This document shows positions 22,011 to 31,929 of a stretch of DNA of 64,000 bases, one piece after another. Position 1 is the stretch's first letter, and every line of letters begins with the position of its first letter. Below the pieces are notes generated by a model. The model was not told the origin of the DNA and did no database searches. It saw nothing but the letters and a program-made list of their open reading frames with translations. The DNA comes from Hetaerina americana (taxonomy: Eukaryota > Arthropoda > Insecta > Odonata > Calopterygidae), in assembly GCA_022747635.1 (NCBI GenBank), contig JAKTNV010000005.1, positions 34,382,792 through 34,446,791 of the forward strand, read 5' to 3'. A program made the translations under genes and the position numbers.

Positions 22011-24783
22011 GTACCGTTGCTAGTAATTAGCAGTTAGTAAAGAGCCCTTTCCTTAATTCTCCCTAGACGGGAGAGTGAATGATGTGGAGCGATAGAAAGG
22101 TGAAGCGATAGAGAGGTGGAGACAGGCAGCAGTGGAGATAGAGGGCTGGAGAAAGGGATGGAAAGAGTGACGGGGTATGAGGACGTAGGGAGATGACGAG
22201 CTCGCCTTCGGAATATCGATGAGGAGGCAGAGTTAATAAAAGCATAAAGCCTCCTCCGCGCGCGAGACCGGAGAAGACGGTTCGCTCAAAAAAAAAACCG
22301 CGAGCGGTGCGTTGCACGGGTAGAGAGAGTCGGGGGAGTGGGAGCTCTTGGGAGAGATGATTGTGGGGAGAGAGAGAGAGAGAGATAGGGTTTGACTCTC
22401 GGAGCAGGGGAGCCAGGAGAAATAAGTGTTGTGGGGGATGAAAACTCACTCCCGTTCCGGCGAAGTAGTAATTGGGATACCTACGGAGGTGGAAAGGATG
22501 GGGCGGAGATTTTAAGCGGGAAGAAGGGAGAGTGGGGGGGGGTGGACCGAGATTTAAGGCTCGAATGCAAATTCTTTTGCCCACAGCGTGCCGTGCCGAC
22601 ACCGCATCACTCCTATCATCATCAACATCGCAAACTGTAGAAGGGAGTCGGAGAGAGAGAGAGAGCGGGCGCGCACCGTAATAAATAATTCGCATTAATT
22701 TCGCCGAGCATAATTTGCCGCGGAATTTATAGCGTCGACGGAGAGCAGGAATGGGGGGAGGGATTAAGCGAGAGTCTTCAAATTTCCGCCTCCTGCAAAG
22801 GTTATGAGAAGAGTTTTAAGAGAATGCTGCCGCCGCCGCCGTTGCTGCGATGAAAAAAAAATTATGATAGACGCGAATAAAAAGCCGCTCGGTGAGCACG
22901 TCAGCCGTTGAATTTCGAGCTCTAGAGAATGTAATGGCGCCCTCCCCTCTCCCTCAAATCCGCTTACGAATAATGAGATGAAATTCAAACGCATGGGGCT
23001 CTGGCATCATTGGCGAGGAGATTCGAAGGATATTCACGATCAGGCAAACAAGAGCACACCCGGGTTCGCAACAGTTTTCTTGGAAGCGACCACTAATACT
23101 CGAAGACGAGCCACCCGTAGAGGCAAAAACCTCTTATTATTTGTGAATCATTGCCGTTATATACCTACGCTAATCACTAAAAAGCATTATCTCCACATGC
23201 TTTCGACCATTACTATCATTGATATATAGATTTGAGGGTGATTTTACAAGAAACTTATGAATAACTCCGAAAGGTCGTGATCTTACAGTGAACTTGGATT
23301 TTCTGAATAATATTCTCCCGCCAAATCATTATTCAGCTCTACGCACTTTCTATCACTTTCACCTCATCCACAATTCCTATCCCTTCCTCTTCCATGGTTC
23401 CATTTTTCCTTTTATCTCAGTCTTCAAAATCCCCTTAACTTCTCTTTTTCCAGCCTTTCCTGCCTTCTTAGAAATTCCCCTCCATCTCCCTCCTTTCCGA
23501 AAATGCTTTATATTTCCCTCTTTTTTGCCCTCTCCGTCCAACTTATTTTCCTCAAACTTCCTTGTGCCCAAATCCTAGAAAACTCCAAATTGCGCCTCGT
23601 TTTGATTTCCTTTTCAGCCATATAACCAAGCATTGTGAGGCTACGTATCGAAATCGTCATTAATATTTTCCTTACTTCTTCACTTTGAAATCACTGTCAT
23701 GTATTTCCCTTTTTGCTGGGAAAATGCTCGCTGTCGCTACTATGCCCATTTTCATTTAAAACACACAACGCCCACATAGTTCACGCCCTCAGAGTAGGCG
23801 GTGCTTGGCATTTATGATCATACGTAAACCAGGCGAGAACGAAAGGAAACAAGAGAAGCAGTCGTTACAATTACTATTATTTATACTTTTTAACATCTCA
23901 TAGATACCCATATGTTGAATTTGTGAAAAGGTTGTACCAGATAACACCTGTGGCAAGTGAAGGTCAATTTGGATAAATGATACGCATTTCACACCTCCCT
24001 TCATTTGTTTAACTTCTGTTTGCAGCTCCCCTACCAAATCCGCATTCAGTAAAGACAAAGAGCCTTCATTTATTCATGTGTTGCGTGCATAAAATTTTAA
24101 TGAATTACCTTCATTTTCTAACCAACTATATGCATCACTGCAAGACGAAGGCTAAAAACGAGTTTTCTTTGCTGGCGTTTCTGTTCTCTGAAGGGCATGA
24201 CTTTTGGATTGATAAGCTGTGCCCAGAACTACCTTAACTCTTTTGCATTCCTCTATGCTAACCTTTTACCTAGCTATTTTAAGTTTGATATTACAAGTTT
24301 AAAAAACACAAGGGCAAGGAATTCATAACAATGAAAGAAGTTATTTGAATCTGTAAACTCAAAGTCAAGTTTCCTTTCAGTAGAAAGCTGCAAATAACTC
24401 CTTTCATAATTTGCCAGTTCAACGGCATCAGTCATGACATGGTATTATTAGCTCCTATTTACAAGATCTTTACGAAAGTTATCGTTCTTTGTATCATCTA
24501 TGGAGAAAATGCTTAGCTCGCAAAAAGAAATGGCGACCTATAAGAATATTAAGCACAAGGAGATGCTATTTCCATAACGGTACAAGCTTAGAATACCTTG
24601 CACGAGAGAAAAAATCAATTTGCAGCACAGAACATTCGCTTGAAATTTAAAAAAAACTCACGAAATGACATAAGGATGAATGAATAACCCATGGATGATT
24701 ATGTATGGTACACCTCTCTCCGAATGTGATTCACAGACTATGGAAACAGGAGATAAAAGAAGAATCCGTGGAAATGCTGGTGA
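22011..24783. other. Intergenic, GC-rich at about 22060-22860
   Basis: The GC-rich part is purine-skewed on the plus strand, and the 210-codon minus frame there is low-complexity. From 22860 the sequence is AT-rich, including a pyrimidine-rich section at 23390-23580. No element was recognised. Confidence 0.5.
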
Positions 24784-25068
24784 ATGCGAAAGAAATGGTT
24801 ATGTGGGCCATTCGGACTCATAGGGAGAGTAATGGAGAAGTTGAAGGAAAGTGAATGGAGCAAGAAAACTGTAAAAGAACGTTGCTCAGGGTTTGAGAAA
24901 AACTCGAGCATGTTTGGGGTATGGAAGCTTGCTGAAGACAATTGCAGAAGGCTCTGTGTAATGGGGCAAGATAGAGAAAGGTTCAGGATGAGTAGCTATC
25001 GGAGGAAATTTTGGAGCCAGGAAATAGAGAGACTGGCCAAGAGGAAATATGCGTCAAACCAATCCTAA
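24784..25068 (+). other. Unrecognised 94-codon open frame
   Basis: The frame is charged and not low-complexity. Its C-terminal half contains CRRLCVMGQDRERFRMSSY, which loosely recalls the (A)xDRxxWRxLV segment near the C-terminus of some LINE ORFs. No catalytic block or splice site was found. It could be a LINE relic or a chance frame; no function is assigned. Confidence 0.2.
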
Positions 25069-25248
25069 GATCAATGACTGCTGACAATTGGATTTACATG
25101 GTTTATTGCCTGGGCACATTTAATCGATGCGGGTGAAATAAAGGTTGGAGCGGCCAAAAACGCGTTTGAAACGGACCCGAGGAGTCGTAAGGACTTCTGG
25201 CCATTTGGTAGTGGCGGAAAGACTAACGGGCAAACATTTTCCGCTCGG

Positions 25249-25249
<1 letters not shown>

Positions 25250-25321
<72 letters not shown>
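25250..25321. repeat. (AT)n microsatellite, 72 bp
   Basis: Pure AT repeats followed by CGCGCGC at 25322-25328. Unlike several other tracts in the window, no Penelope-like tail was recognised beside it. Confidence 0.95.
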
Positions 25322-25322
<1 letters not shown>

Positions 25323-26731
25323 GCGCGCATAAATGCACGCATTAACATTCGTATTTATTACATTTTTCACGCTCCTCGAGCGGAGAATAAAGCTCCACGG
25401 CTTCTTCGCCCGTGGATAAATTGTTAATACGTTCGTTCAAAATAAAAGAAAGAAAAATAAACACGAAAAAGACCTCTCTCTCTCTCTCTCCTCTCGGAGG
25501 GAGAGAAGGATGGAAAAACGTTCAAGTGATTACCGGACCTTACATGAAGCAATGAGGGAGGAGGAAGTAAAAAAAAGCAGTTTCCCCGTTCACCTCGCGC
25601 GAACGTTTTGGCCAAAAGAGAAGAAGCACATAAAGAAATGAGACGAGGAGAGCACGCTAAGCAGATGAAAAATCTCCGCATTTAAAAATAAAACGCGACT
25701 TACTTAGAGAGAGGGAGGAATGGCAGGTGGAAGGGGGGTTGAAAAAAGGAATTTTTGACCGGGAACGAGACAAGTACCGCGGCTGACGGCTGCCACGGCG
25801 GAGGACCCAGAAGAGAAAAAATATCACCCCCCCACCTTATGCTCCCCCCAAAGCTAGCTCGGACGGACAGACGGACGGTTTAATCTTCTTTTTTTTACCT
25901 CACTCCTTTTAAAAAGTCTAAACCGTCCCGCAAATTGGCGGACGAGTTTCATTATTTTTATTTCCCCCACCTTTACAACGTTTCGCCATTGCATGAGAAG
26001 AGAGAGAGAGATATGGAAAGAGGGAGGGAAGAAAGGTAAAGACTCCCCATGTCCTCGGGAGAGGGATTTCTAGGGCGACACGGGTACCCTTTTTGACGTA
26101 GGTTGGTGTACTCTCCTCGACCACCCCTACCCTCCCCTCCCGCTGAAGAACTGCCTTTTCACGTCGCCCCACTTCCATCTCACCAACTCCTCCCGCCGCC
26201 CAATTTTGCGAGAGGACGCGGAAAGAAAGGGCAGGGGCGGTGGGTTGGAGTCAGAAATATTATTCGCCATTTCACCGAATTCACCCCTTCACCCCCGTCA
26301 CCCTCCTCCCTAACCCGCATGCTTTCATTTCAGAGTCCCTCCCACTGATTTTTCTCCCCCCTTCCCCCAGTTTTCCCCTTTCCTAAAGTGTTCCACCTTT
26401 CGCAGAATGGTGTAAGAGAGAGGAAATTCGAGGCCTAACGCAGAAAAAATGAATGGGAAAGGGGAAAGACGAATCACAAGCAATATTACTTTGAAAAGGA
26501 TGACGTTCAGGGCTGCCACGTATACTTCTGACAGCAGATTTCACTGAATTTTCTGGACTTTTGTGGAGAAAAAAAAATCATATTTGTCTATCCTTTTTTT
26601 AAAATGCACCTACTTAAATTAAAAGCTCCATTTAAACATTTATTCCGAGCATAATCGTCTGAAAAATATGCATAGAGACATGATACTCATATCCAGGTAA
26701 TTGCATACAAATAAAAAGATTAATTTGACCG
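25322..26731. other. Intergenic, GC-rich in parts
   Basis: Contains (CT)n at about 25474-25492 and C-rich stretches at 25826-25851 and 26120-26370. No gene supported. Confidence 0.5.
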
Positions 26732-26951
26732 AGTAGTAGTAGTAGTTTTAGGGGTAGGCGACCGACAGCTGAGGTCATTTGCGCCATTAGGGACGGACAG
26801 GAAAGGATGAAGGGTTAGGAGAAACCCAGCGTCGGCATTAGCCTACTGTTAACGAAAGGCGCCAAGGAGTCCGCAGTACAAAGTCTAATCCGACGAACGG
26901 CGTACTATCTCAAAGTGCTCTCCACAAAGCACCTCAAGTAGGGATCGGGAT
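26732..26951 (-). mobile_element. SINE family 1, 5'-truncated copy
   Basis: Reverse-complement match to the body and 3' end of the SINE at 1403-1708. It starts with the (AGT)n equivalent of the (ACT)n tail, then GGCGACCGACAGCTGAGG, the CGAAAGGCGCCAAGG block and the AAGTGCTCTCCACAAAGCACC block. The tRNA-like head with the B-box is missing, as expected for 5' truncation during reverse transcription. Confidence 0.8.
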
Positions 26952-27769
26952 ACCACCGAATTGAATGGTGAGAACAAATTCACCTGATTCTAAGTCCAAT
27001 AGTTTGAGAAATTCATGCGTAAAGGGAAAGGTCGTTTAGATTATTCCGAAGTGGTGCCTTCGATTTACTTTCGAGACCTAGCTTTAGCTTTGCATATCAA
27101 GGCATTTAGCTGGGCTATACGGAGGCATCGGCACTCGGAAGTGAGCCAACCGGTCAGCGATCAAGCGTTCTACCCAAGTGGGTGCTACTAGGTCGTCTTG
27201 TCGTGGAGGTGAGGATTCTATGCCGATGCAACCAAAATGTTCTCTATATGTCTGACTATACGATCACCTCCGTGCAAAACAATACCAACTCCATTATTTC
27301 AGTCACACAGGCAGTGACCGGTGACTCGATGTGAATCTTGAATATTGGTCAACTGCAATCGTTCTGTGAAAAAAGTACCCTTGTGCCAATATTTTTCCTG
27401 CCAATTAATATCCCCGAAGACTCCCGATGGGTGATCCCAACGGTGCGTGAGGGAAGGAGACATGGAAGGGAGCCTCTCCTCATTTCCCCGAAATCATCAT
27501 TCTCTCGGACGTACCATTTATCAAACACATTAAGACCATTTCTACAAGATAAGGTGGAGCTGCAAAACCCCAATTTATAGACTAAAAATAATATCCAGCC
27601 AATGTAGTTAACCTTATTTTAAATGAATAATAGTCATCTTAACGTTACGCAGGGTTCCTAATAGGAAGATCCAGTAAGATAAATATAATTTCTTCAACCC
27701 TTCGTTTATCATCTAATCACTTTACCAACAATCACAGCTTATAATGCATTGCATATTAATTTGTACTGA
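26952..27769. other. Intergenic, possible tRNA-like fragment near 27130-27195
   Basis: On the minus strand, TAGTAGCACCCACTTGGGTA followed by GAACGCTTGATCGCTGACCGG resembles the D-arm and anticodon-arm half of a tRNA-derived SINE head. No B-box can be confirmed, so it is not called as a gene. The 80-codon frame at 27338-27580 is not recognised. Confidence 0.3.
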
Positions 27770-27905
27770 CTGGTGTGGACGGGTGACCTCCAGCTTAACT
27801 CAAACTGAGACATGTTTCGGATACCCGAGCTTACTTGGAAATCACAGGTGCAGGCTCCTGCTGTGAGGCTACTCTACCCTCAAACATCAAACCAAACCAC
27901 GATTG
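27770..27905 (+). mobile_element. Possible decayed SINE, family 2
   Basis: Short blocks line up in order with the family 2 copy at 1931-2204: TTTCGGATACCCGAGCTTAC against TTTTCGGGTACCAGGTCTTC, and CTACTCTACCCTCAAACATC against GAACTCTACCACCACCTATC. Substitution is heavy and both ends are uncertain. Confidence 0.35.
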
Positions 27906-28525
27906 AAGCAATGAGAAATTGGTAATAATTACCAATCATGTTTATTTAATCAAGGATTTACTTTACCTATCATAATCCAGAGAGAGAAAAAAATGAACTA
28001 ATCATGAGTGTATTTTCAAAGCAGGTGTGCCTCTACATCCTACCTGCCACACACCCTTGCGACGTCTCGCGGAGTAAGTGGACGTAAGTGGAAAATAGAC
28101 GTAAACGTGGGTTTATCTTCAATTGAGGGGCACTTCAGAGCAACTAGTTTGACATTTTTCTGCAAGCATTAATGCTGACATGGGTTGGCGAGAGGTGAGC
28201 GTTTGCCAAATCAGGGAATGATTGGCGATTGAGCATCGATTCCTCTTAATGGACCCAGGCATTAGCCACTGAAACGCAAGGGCGCAATGAATCAAGTCAT
28301 TTACCTAACTAATAAAAATTGACTAGCTGCGGAATAAGTGCTTTACTTAGACCCAGTCAACGGTTCTCCCTACTCGTATACCTGCCTTTCCTACTTAAAA
28401 TATCCACGGTCGTCTTTGGACACCCTCACCAATGCCGCTCCCGAATAATCATATATGTACATATGTCATCCTTCATCATTATGCAATACAGATATGTCCT
28501 CCAATTATTATTAATAAATAAATAA
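27906..28525. other. AT-rich intergenic
   Basis: Nothing recognised except an (AATA)n-like stretch at about 28512-28532, which forms the 5' junction of the LINE. Confidence 0.5.
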
Positions 28526-30877
28526 ATAAATATTTGGTTTAGACACCACAAAAGACGCAGGTATACATGGAAAATGCCAGGTGACTCAGGAAGATATCAG
28601 CTAGATTATATCCTGGTTAGACACAGGTTTAGGAATAGTGTGATAAATTCCCACAGCTTTCCGGGAGCGGATGCGGACTCAGACCACAATTTAGTTGTTA
28701 TGAAATGTAGCGTACGTTTCAAAAAGATAAGGCAGGGGCGGCGAGTTAGAAAATGGAATGTAGAAGCATTAAATGGGTTGAAAAGGAAGGAATACAAACA
28801 GGCGGTAGAGAAAATAATGGAGGATGGTAAAGGTCTTATTACTATCGAAGAAGAATGGGAAATGATCAAAAAAGGGTTGTCTAAAGCCGCAAAAGACACT
28901 ATTGGAACCGTTAACGCTAAAAGGACTAGGAAAGCATGGATCACGGATGAGATGATTACAAAGATGGACGAGCGGCGAAAATGGAAGAATATAAATACAG
29001 AATTAGGCAAAATGAAGTACAAAGAATTGAACAATAAATTGAGGCGGGCAACAAATAAGGCAAAAGACGCATGGTGGAAGACGCAGTGCGAGGATATGGA
29101 AAGTCTCCAGAGGAAGGGCGAAATCGGTGCGCTGTACAGCAAAGTTAAATCGTTATCGGGAAGTAAGAAAGCAAGAGCTATGCTAATAGTTAGAGATAAA
29201 GCGGGTAAGGTAATAGTTGACGCAGGAAAGATCCAAGAGAGATGGAAGGAGTATATAGAAGAACTGTATAGTAAAGAACTCAGACCAACACAGTTAGACA
29301 TTGAAAAAGAAAATGACGTAGAGGAAGACAGCTTAGGTCCAGGCATACTAGACAATGAGATAGAAAGGGCATTAAGGGAGATGAAACTAAATAAGGCCGT
29401 TGGGGTAGATAACATTCCCGTGGAACTTTTAAAATGCTTAGGAAAATGTGGGAGGAAGAGGCTATATGGGCTGATCCGTAGCATTTATGAGGAGGGAATC
29501 TGGCCGGAAGACTTTGTGAGAGCAGTTTTAGTTCCGATTCCGAAAAAGGTAAAGGCCACGTCATGTGAGGACTATAGGACAATTAGTTTGATATCCCACG
29601 CAGCTAAAGTTGTTCTCAGGATCATAAACAAACGGATAGAGAGTAGGGCAAATGATTACTTAGGGGATGATCAGTTTGGGTTTAGGAAGGGGAGAGGTAC
29701 GCGTGATGCCATTGCAGTAATGAGATTATTAATCGAGAGGAATATAGAACACAACCAGGAGGTATTTGCCTGTTTCGTAGATTTCGAAAAAGCGTTTGAT
29801 AGAGTGAATTGGGAAAAACTAATGAGTATATTGCAGAAAATAGGAATAGATTGGAGGGAAAGGAGGCTAATCCGCAACCTTTACATGTCTCAGACTGCTC
29901 AGGTGCGGGTGGGAAACGGGGAGTCAGGATGGGCAGTGTTAGGAAGGGGTGTAAGGCAGGGTTGCCCATTATCACCGTTGCTGTTCAACCTGTATGCAGA
30001 GGAAATGATCAAAGAGGCATGGGAAGAACTCGAGGTAGGAATGAAAGTGGGCGGGGGATTCGTAAAATCAGTTAGGTTTGCTGATGACCAAGCTTTAGTT
30101 TGTCAGTCAGCCAAGGGGCTGCAAGCATTGCTGAGTGAATTGGAAATTCAGTGCGACAGGTATGGGATGAGAATCGACATTAATAAAACAAAGGTTATGC
30201 GATTTTCTAGAAAGAAAAAGGCTAATCTTAACATTAAAGTAAGAGGGCAAAAACTAGAGCAGGTAGAACAGTTTACGTATCTCGGTAGTGTTTTGGACCA
30301 ACACGGTCAAAGTAGTAGGGACGTAAGGAGAAGAATTGCGCTAGGCAAAGAGGCTTTCACGAGGAGGAGGGAGTTGATGACGGGGACTTTGAGTAAGGAT
30401 GTTAAGAAAAGACTCGTAAAAACTTTGATATGGAGCGTAGCTATGTACGGCGCGGAAACGTGGTCATTGAAGCAGGAGGATAGACGTAGACTGGAGGCTT
30501 TTGAAATGTGGGTGTGGAGAAGAATGGAAAAGGTGAAATGGACAGAGAAGAAAACAAATGAGGAAGTACTTGGTATGGTGGGCGAAGAGAGGGGTTTGTT
30601 GGGAGCAATCCTATGGAGGCAGGAAAAGTGGATGAAGGGGGTGTTGACCGGCAGTGGGATGTTGAAGACTGTGATAGAGGGTAGAATGTTGGGCAAAAGA
30701 GGAAAGGGAAGGAACAGGATAGGGATGTTGGACGGGATGAAGGGAGGAAGAAAGTACTCAGAGATGAAGAGGGACCTGGTGTAGAGTAGAATTTAGGGTT
30801 GTGTTTTCTTAGTAGTCACAAAATATTTGTTTGGTAGTTGTGTCCATCAAAAAACCTACCTTAACCGGTAGATTACC

Positions 30878-30879
<2 letters not shown>
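28526..30879 (+). mobile_element. 5'-truncated LINE (APE-type non-LTR retrotransposon)
   Basis: The element consists of an open frame from about 28526 to 30784 (first in-frame ATG at 28574), a 3' UTR of about 95 bp, and a terminal A run at 30880-30888. The 5' junction falls inside the endonuclease domain next to an (AATA)n stretch. The 5' truncation and A-rich 3' end are typical of target-primed reverse transcription. Broken relatives lie at 579-713, 10300-10745, 10785-11030 and 45703-46400. The frame is uninterrupted over 2.2 kb, so this insertion is young compared with the relics. No target-site duplication could be defined because both ends lie in simple sequence. Confidence 0.9.
28574..30784 (+). 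CDS. LINE ORF2: endonuclease remnant plus reverse transcriptase
   Basis: 736 codons from the first ATG; the frame is open a further 16 codons upstream (reading WFRHHKRRRYTWK), so the ATG is an artefact of truncation. Residues 8-40 carry the end of an apurinic-type endonuclease: YQLDYILV and DSDHNLVV hold the conserved D-Y and SDHN residues. The RT follows: NKAVGVDNIPVELLK near residue 273, VPIPKK...CEDYRTISLIS near 319, then FVDFEKAFD (first catalytic Asp D403), GVRQGCPLSPLLFNLY near 457, and FADD at 502-505 with both catalytic Asp. YLGSVLD lies near 568. The C-terminus has GAETWSLKQEDRRRLEAFEM and the basic tail. All visible RT catalytic residues are present, but the EN domain is mostly missing, so autonomous mobility is unlikely. 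Similar proteins are often mislabelled as craniofacial development protein 2-like. Clade (RTE- or CR1-related) not decided. Confidence 0.92.
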   Translation: MPGDSGRYQLDYILVRHRFRNSVINSHSFPGADADSDHNLVVMKCSVRFKKIRQGRRVRKWNVEALNGLKRKEYKQAVEKIMEDGKGLITIEEEWEMIKKGLSKAAKDTIGTVNAKRTRKAWITDEMITKMDERRKWKNINTELGKMKYKELNNKLRRATNKAKDAWWKTQCEDMESLQRKGEIGALYSKVKSLSGSKKARAMLIVRDKAGKVIVDAGKIQERWKEYIEELYSKELRPTQLDIEKENDVEEDSLGPGILDNEIERALREMKLNKAVGVDNIPVELLKCLGKCGRKRLYGLIRSIYEEGIWPEDFVRAVLVPIPKKVKATSCEDYRTISLISHAAKVVLRIINKRIESRANDYLGDDQFGFRKGRGTRDAIAVMRLLIERNIEHNQEVFACFVDFEKAFDRVNWEKLMSILQKIGIDWRERRLIRNLYMSQTAQVRVGNGESGWAVLGRGVRQGCPLSPLLFNLYAEEMIKEAWEELEVGMKVGGGFVKSVRFADDQALVCQSAKGLQALLSELEIQCDRYGMRIDINKTKVMRFSRKKKANLNIKVRGQKLEQVEQFTYLGSVLDQHGQSSRDVRRRIALGKEAFTRRRELMTGTLSKDVKKRLVKTLIWSVAMYGAETWSLKQEDRRRLEAFEMWVWRRMEKVKWTEKKTNEEVLGMVGEERGLLGAILWRQEKWMKGVLTGSGMLKTVIEGRMLGKRGKGRNRIGMLDGMKGGRKYSEMKRDLV

Positions 30880-30888
<9 letters not shown>

Positions 30889-30969
<81 letters not shown>
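30889..30969. repeat. (TA)n microsatellite, 81 bp
   Basis: Follows the LINE's terminal A run and precedes the minus-strand Penelope-like tail. Confidence 0.95.
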
Positions 30970-30971
<2 letters not shown>

Positions 30972-31076
30972 AGGTATATATATGAACACGGATGCACATT
31001 TTAAAAGCATAGAAACACAAAAAAAGGACACTCACATATGTAGTTTTGACGGCTCGACTACATATATATATATACA
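30970..31076 (-). mobile_element. Penelope-like tail with hairpin, copy 2
   Basis: On the minus strand: GTAGTCGAGCCGTCAAAACTAC, a stem-loop with GTAGT/ACTAC arms, then TGTGAGTGTCCTTTTTTTGTG and TTTCTATG, then ATCCGTGTTCATATATATA leading into (TA)n. The TGTGAGTGT-T-run-GTGTTTCTAT block and the TCCGTGTT block before TA repeats match the copy at 45985-46146. Confidence 0.6.
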
Positions 31077-31082
31077 AATATA

Positions 31083-31839
31083 TACGAGGGTCATCCGGAA
31101 AGTAGTACCCGTTCGTGAAATAAAGACACAAAAGTAAATATTAACAAACATAAAAAATTTTATTTGAAAGAGGATACTTTAAACTACTTCTCAACATAAT
31201 CTCCAAGCAAATTAAGGCATTTGTCATAACGTGTGACAAGTTTCTGTATTCCAGCTGCATAGTCCTTCGCCGCCAGCTCATTGAGATACGCGAGGGACCC
31301 ATCTTGCACAAATTTTTGCATAATGCAGATGGTGTTTAACAATTTCATGAACAATTGTTCGAGAAACATTGGGAAAATGCTCACAGATGTCATCAATTGT
31401 GACGCGCCGATCGTTCCTCACGAATTCGTCAACTGAGCTCACCAGTTGGTCTGTAATGACAGACGGTCTCCCCGAACGCTCATCGTCGTGTGTGTTCCCC
31501 CTCCCCATGTTGAAGTTGCGACACCACCGCCGAACAGACGACTCGTCCATTACATTGTCTCCATACACCTCCTTTAATTGGCGATGAATATCACATGGGC
31601 GAACGTTTCTTGCATTGAGGAATTTAATCACTGCCCTCACTTCACAACTGGCGGCGTTCTCAATTTTTTTAAACATTGTAAACAATCACAGAAACAACAC
31701 AGGCAATGCTAGCGTCACGCAACTTGGCTCAGAGAAGGCAGACAAGCCACTGAAGCTATCTGACCTCGTCCAGCGGCTACTCGCGTCGTCAGCACTTCAT
31801 GCAGCACGAACGGGTACTACTTTCCGGATGACCCTCGTA
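31083..31839 (-). mobile_element. Internally deleted mariner element, copy 1
   Basis: A 753-bp element (31085-31837) between perfect 33-bp terminal inverted repeats beginning CGAGGGTCATCCGGAAAGTA, inserted at a TA dinucleotide duplicated on both sides (31083-31084, 31838-31839). TA targets and about 30-bp inverted repeats are typical of Tc1/mariner. It carries a 135-codon N-terminal transposase ORF and, in another frame, the last 30-40 codons of a transposase; the part between, with the catalytic triad, is deleted. Adding back a typical catalytic region would give about 1.3 kb, the usual mariner length. It lies in the nested cluster after the LINE and the Penelope-like tail. The copy at 38477-39233 has exactly the same length. 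Confidence 0.93.
31278..31685 (-). CDS. Mariner transposase N-terminal DNA-binding fragment, copy 1
   Basis: 135 codons starting MFTMFKKIENAASCEVRAVI. The first about 60 residues match the first helix-turn-helix of mariner transposases (KFLNARN...IHRQLKEVYG...SSVRRWCRNF). The GRPS motif at about 72-75 is the linker typical of mariner DNA-binding domains. The second helix-turn-helix follows (TIDDICEHFPNVSRTIVHEI). The frame stops just after KICARWVPR, the start of the WVP(H/R) motif that precedes the catalytic domain. Full-length mariner transposases are about 345 aa with a D,D34D catalytic triad; none of that is present. The C-terminal residues DYAAGIQKLVTRYDKCLN...GDYVEK survive in another frame at 31184-31292. 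If translated, it could bind the inverted repeats without cutting; this is inference. Confidence 0.82.
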   Translation of the reverse strand: MFTMFKKIENAASCEVRAVIKFLNARNVRPCDIHRQLKEVYGDNVMDESSVRRWCRNFNMGRGNTHDDERSGRPSVITDQLVSSVDEFVRNDRRVTIDDICEHFPNVSRTIVHEIVKHHLHYAKICARWVPRVSQ

Positions 31840-31849
31840 TATTTGTTAT

Positions 31850-31854
31850 AAATA

Positions 31855-31924
<70 letters not shown>

Positions 31925-31929
31925 TATTT
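31850..31929. repeat. (AT)n palindrome with ATACGAT arms, 80 bp
   Basis: AAATACGAT, then pure AT repeats, then ATCGTATTT, so the whole 80 bp is self-complementary. It lies 10 bp beyond the mariner's right TA duplication. Confidence 0.9.

Noticed and set aside
28606..29484. 292-codon minus-strand ORF
   Set aside because: Antisense shadow of the LINE reverse transcriptase ORF.
31369..31587. 72-codon plus-strand ORF inside the mariner (and its mirror at 38729-38947)
   Set aside because: Antisense shadow of the transposase fragment.
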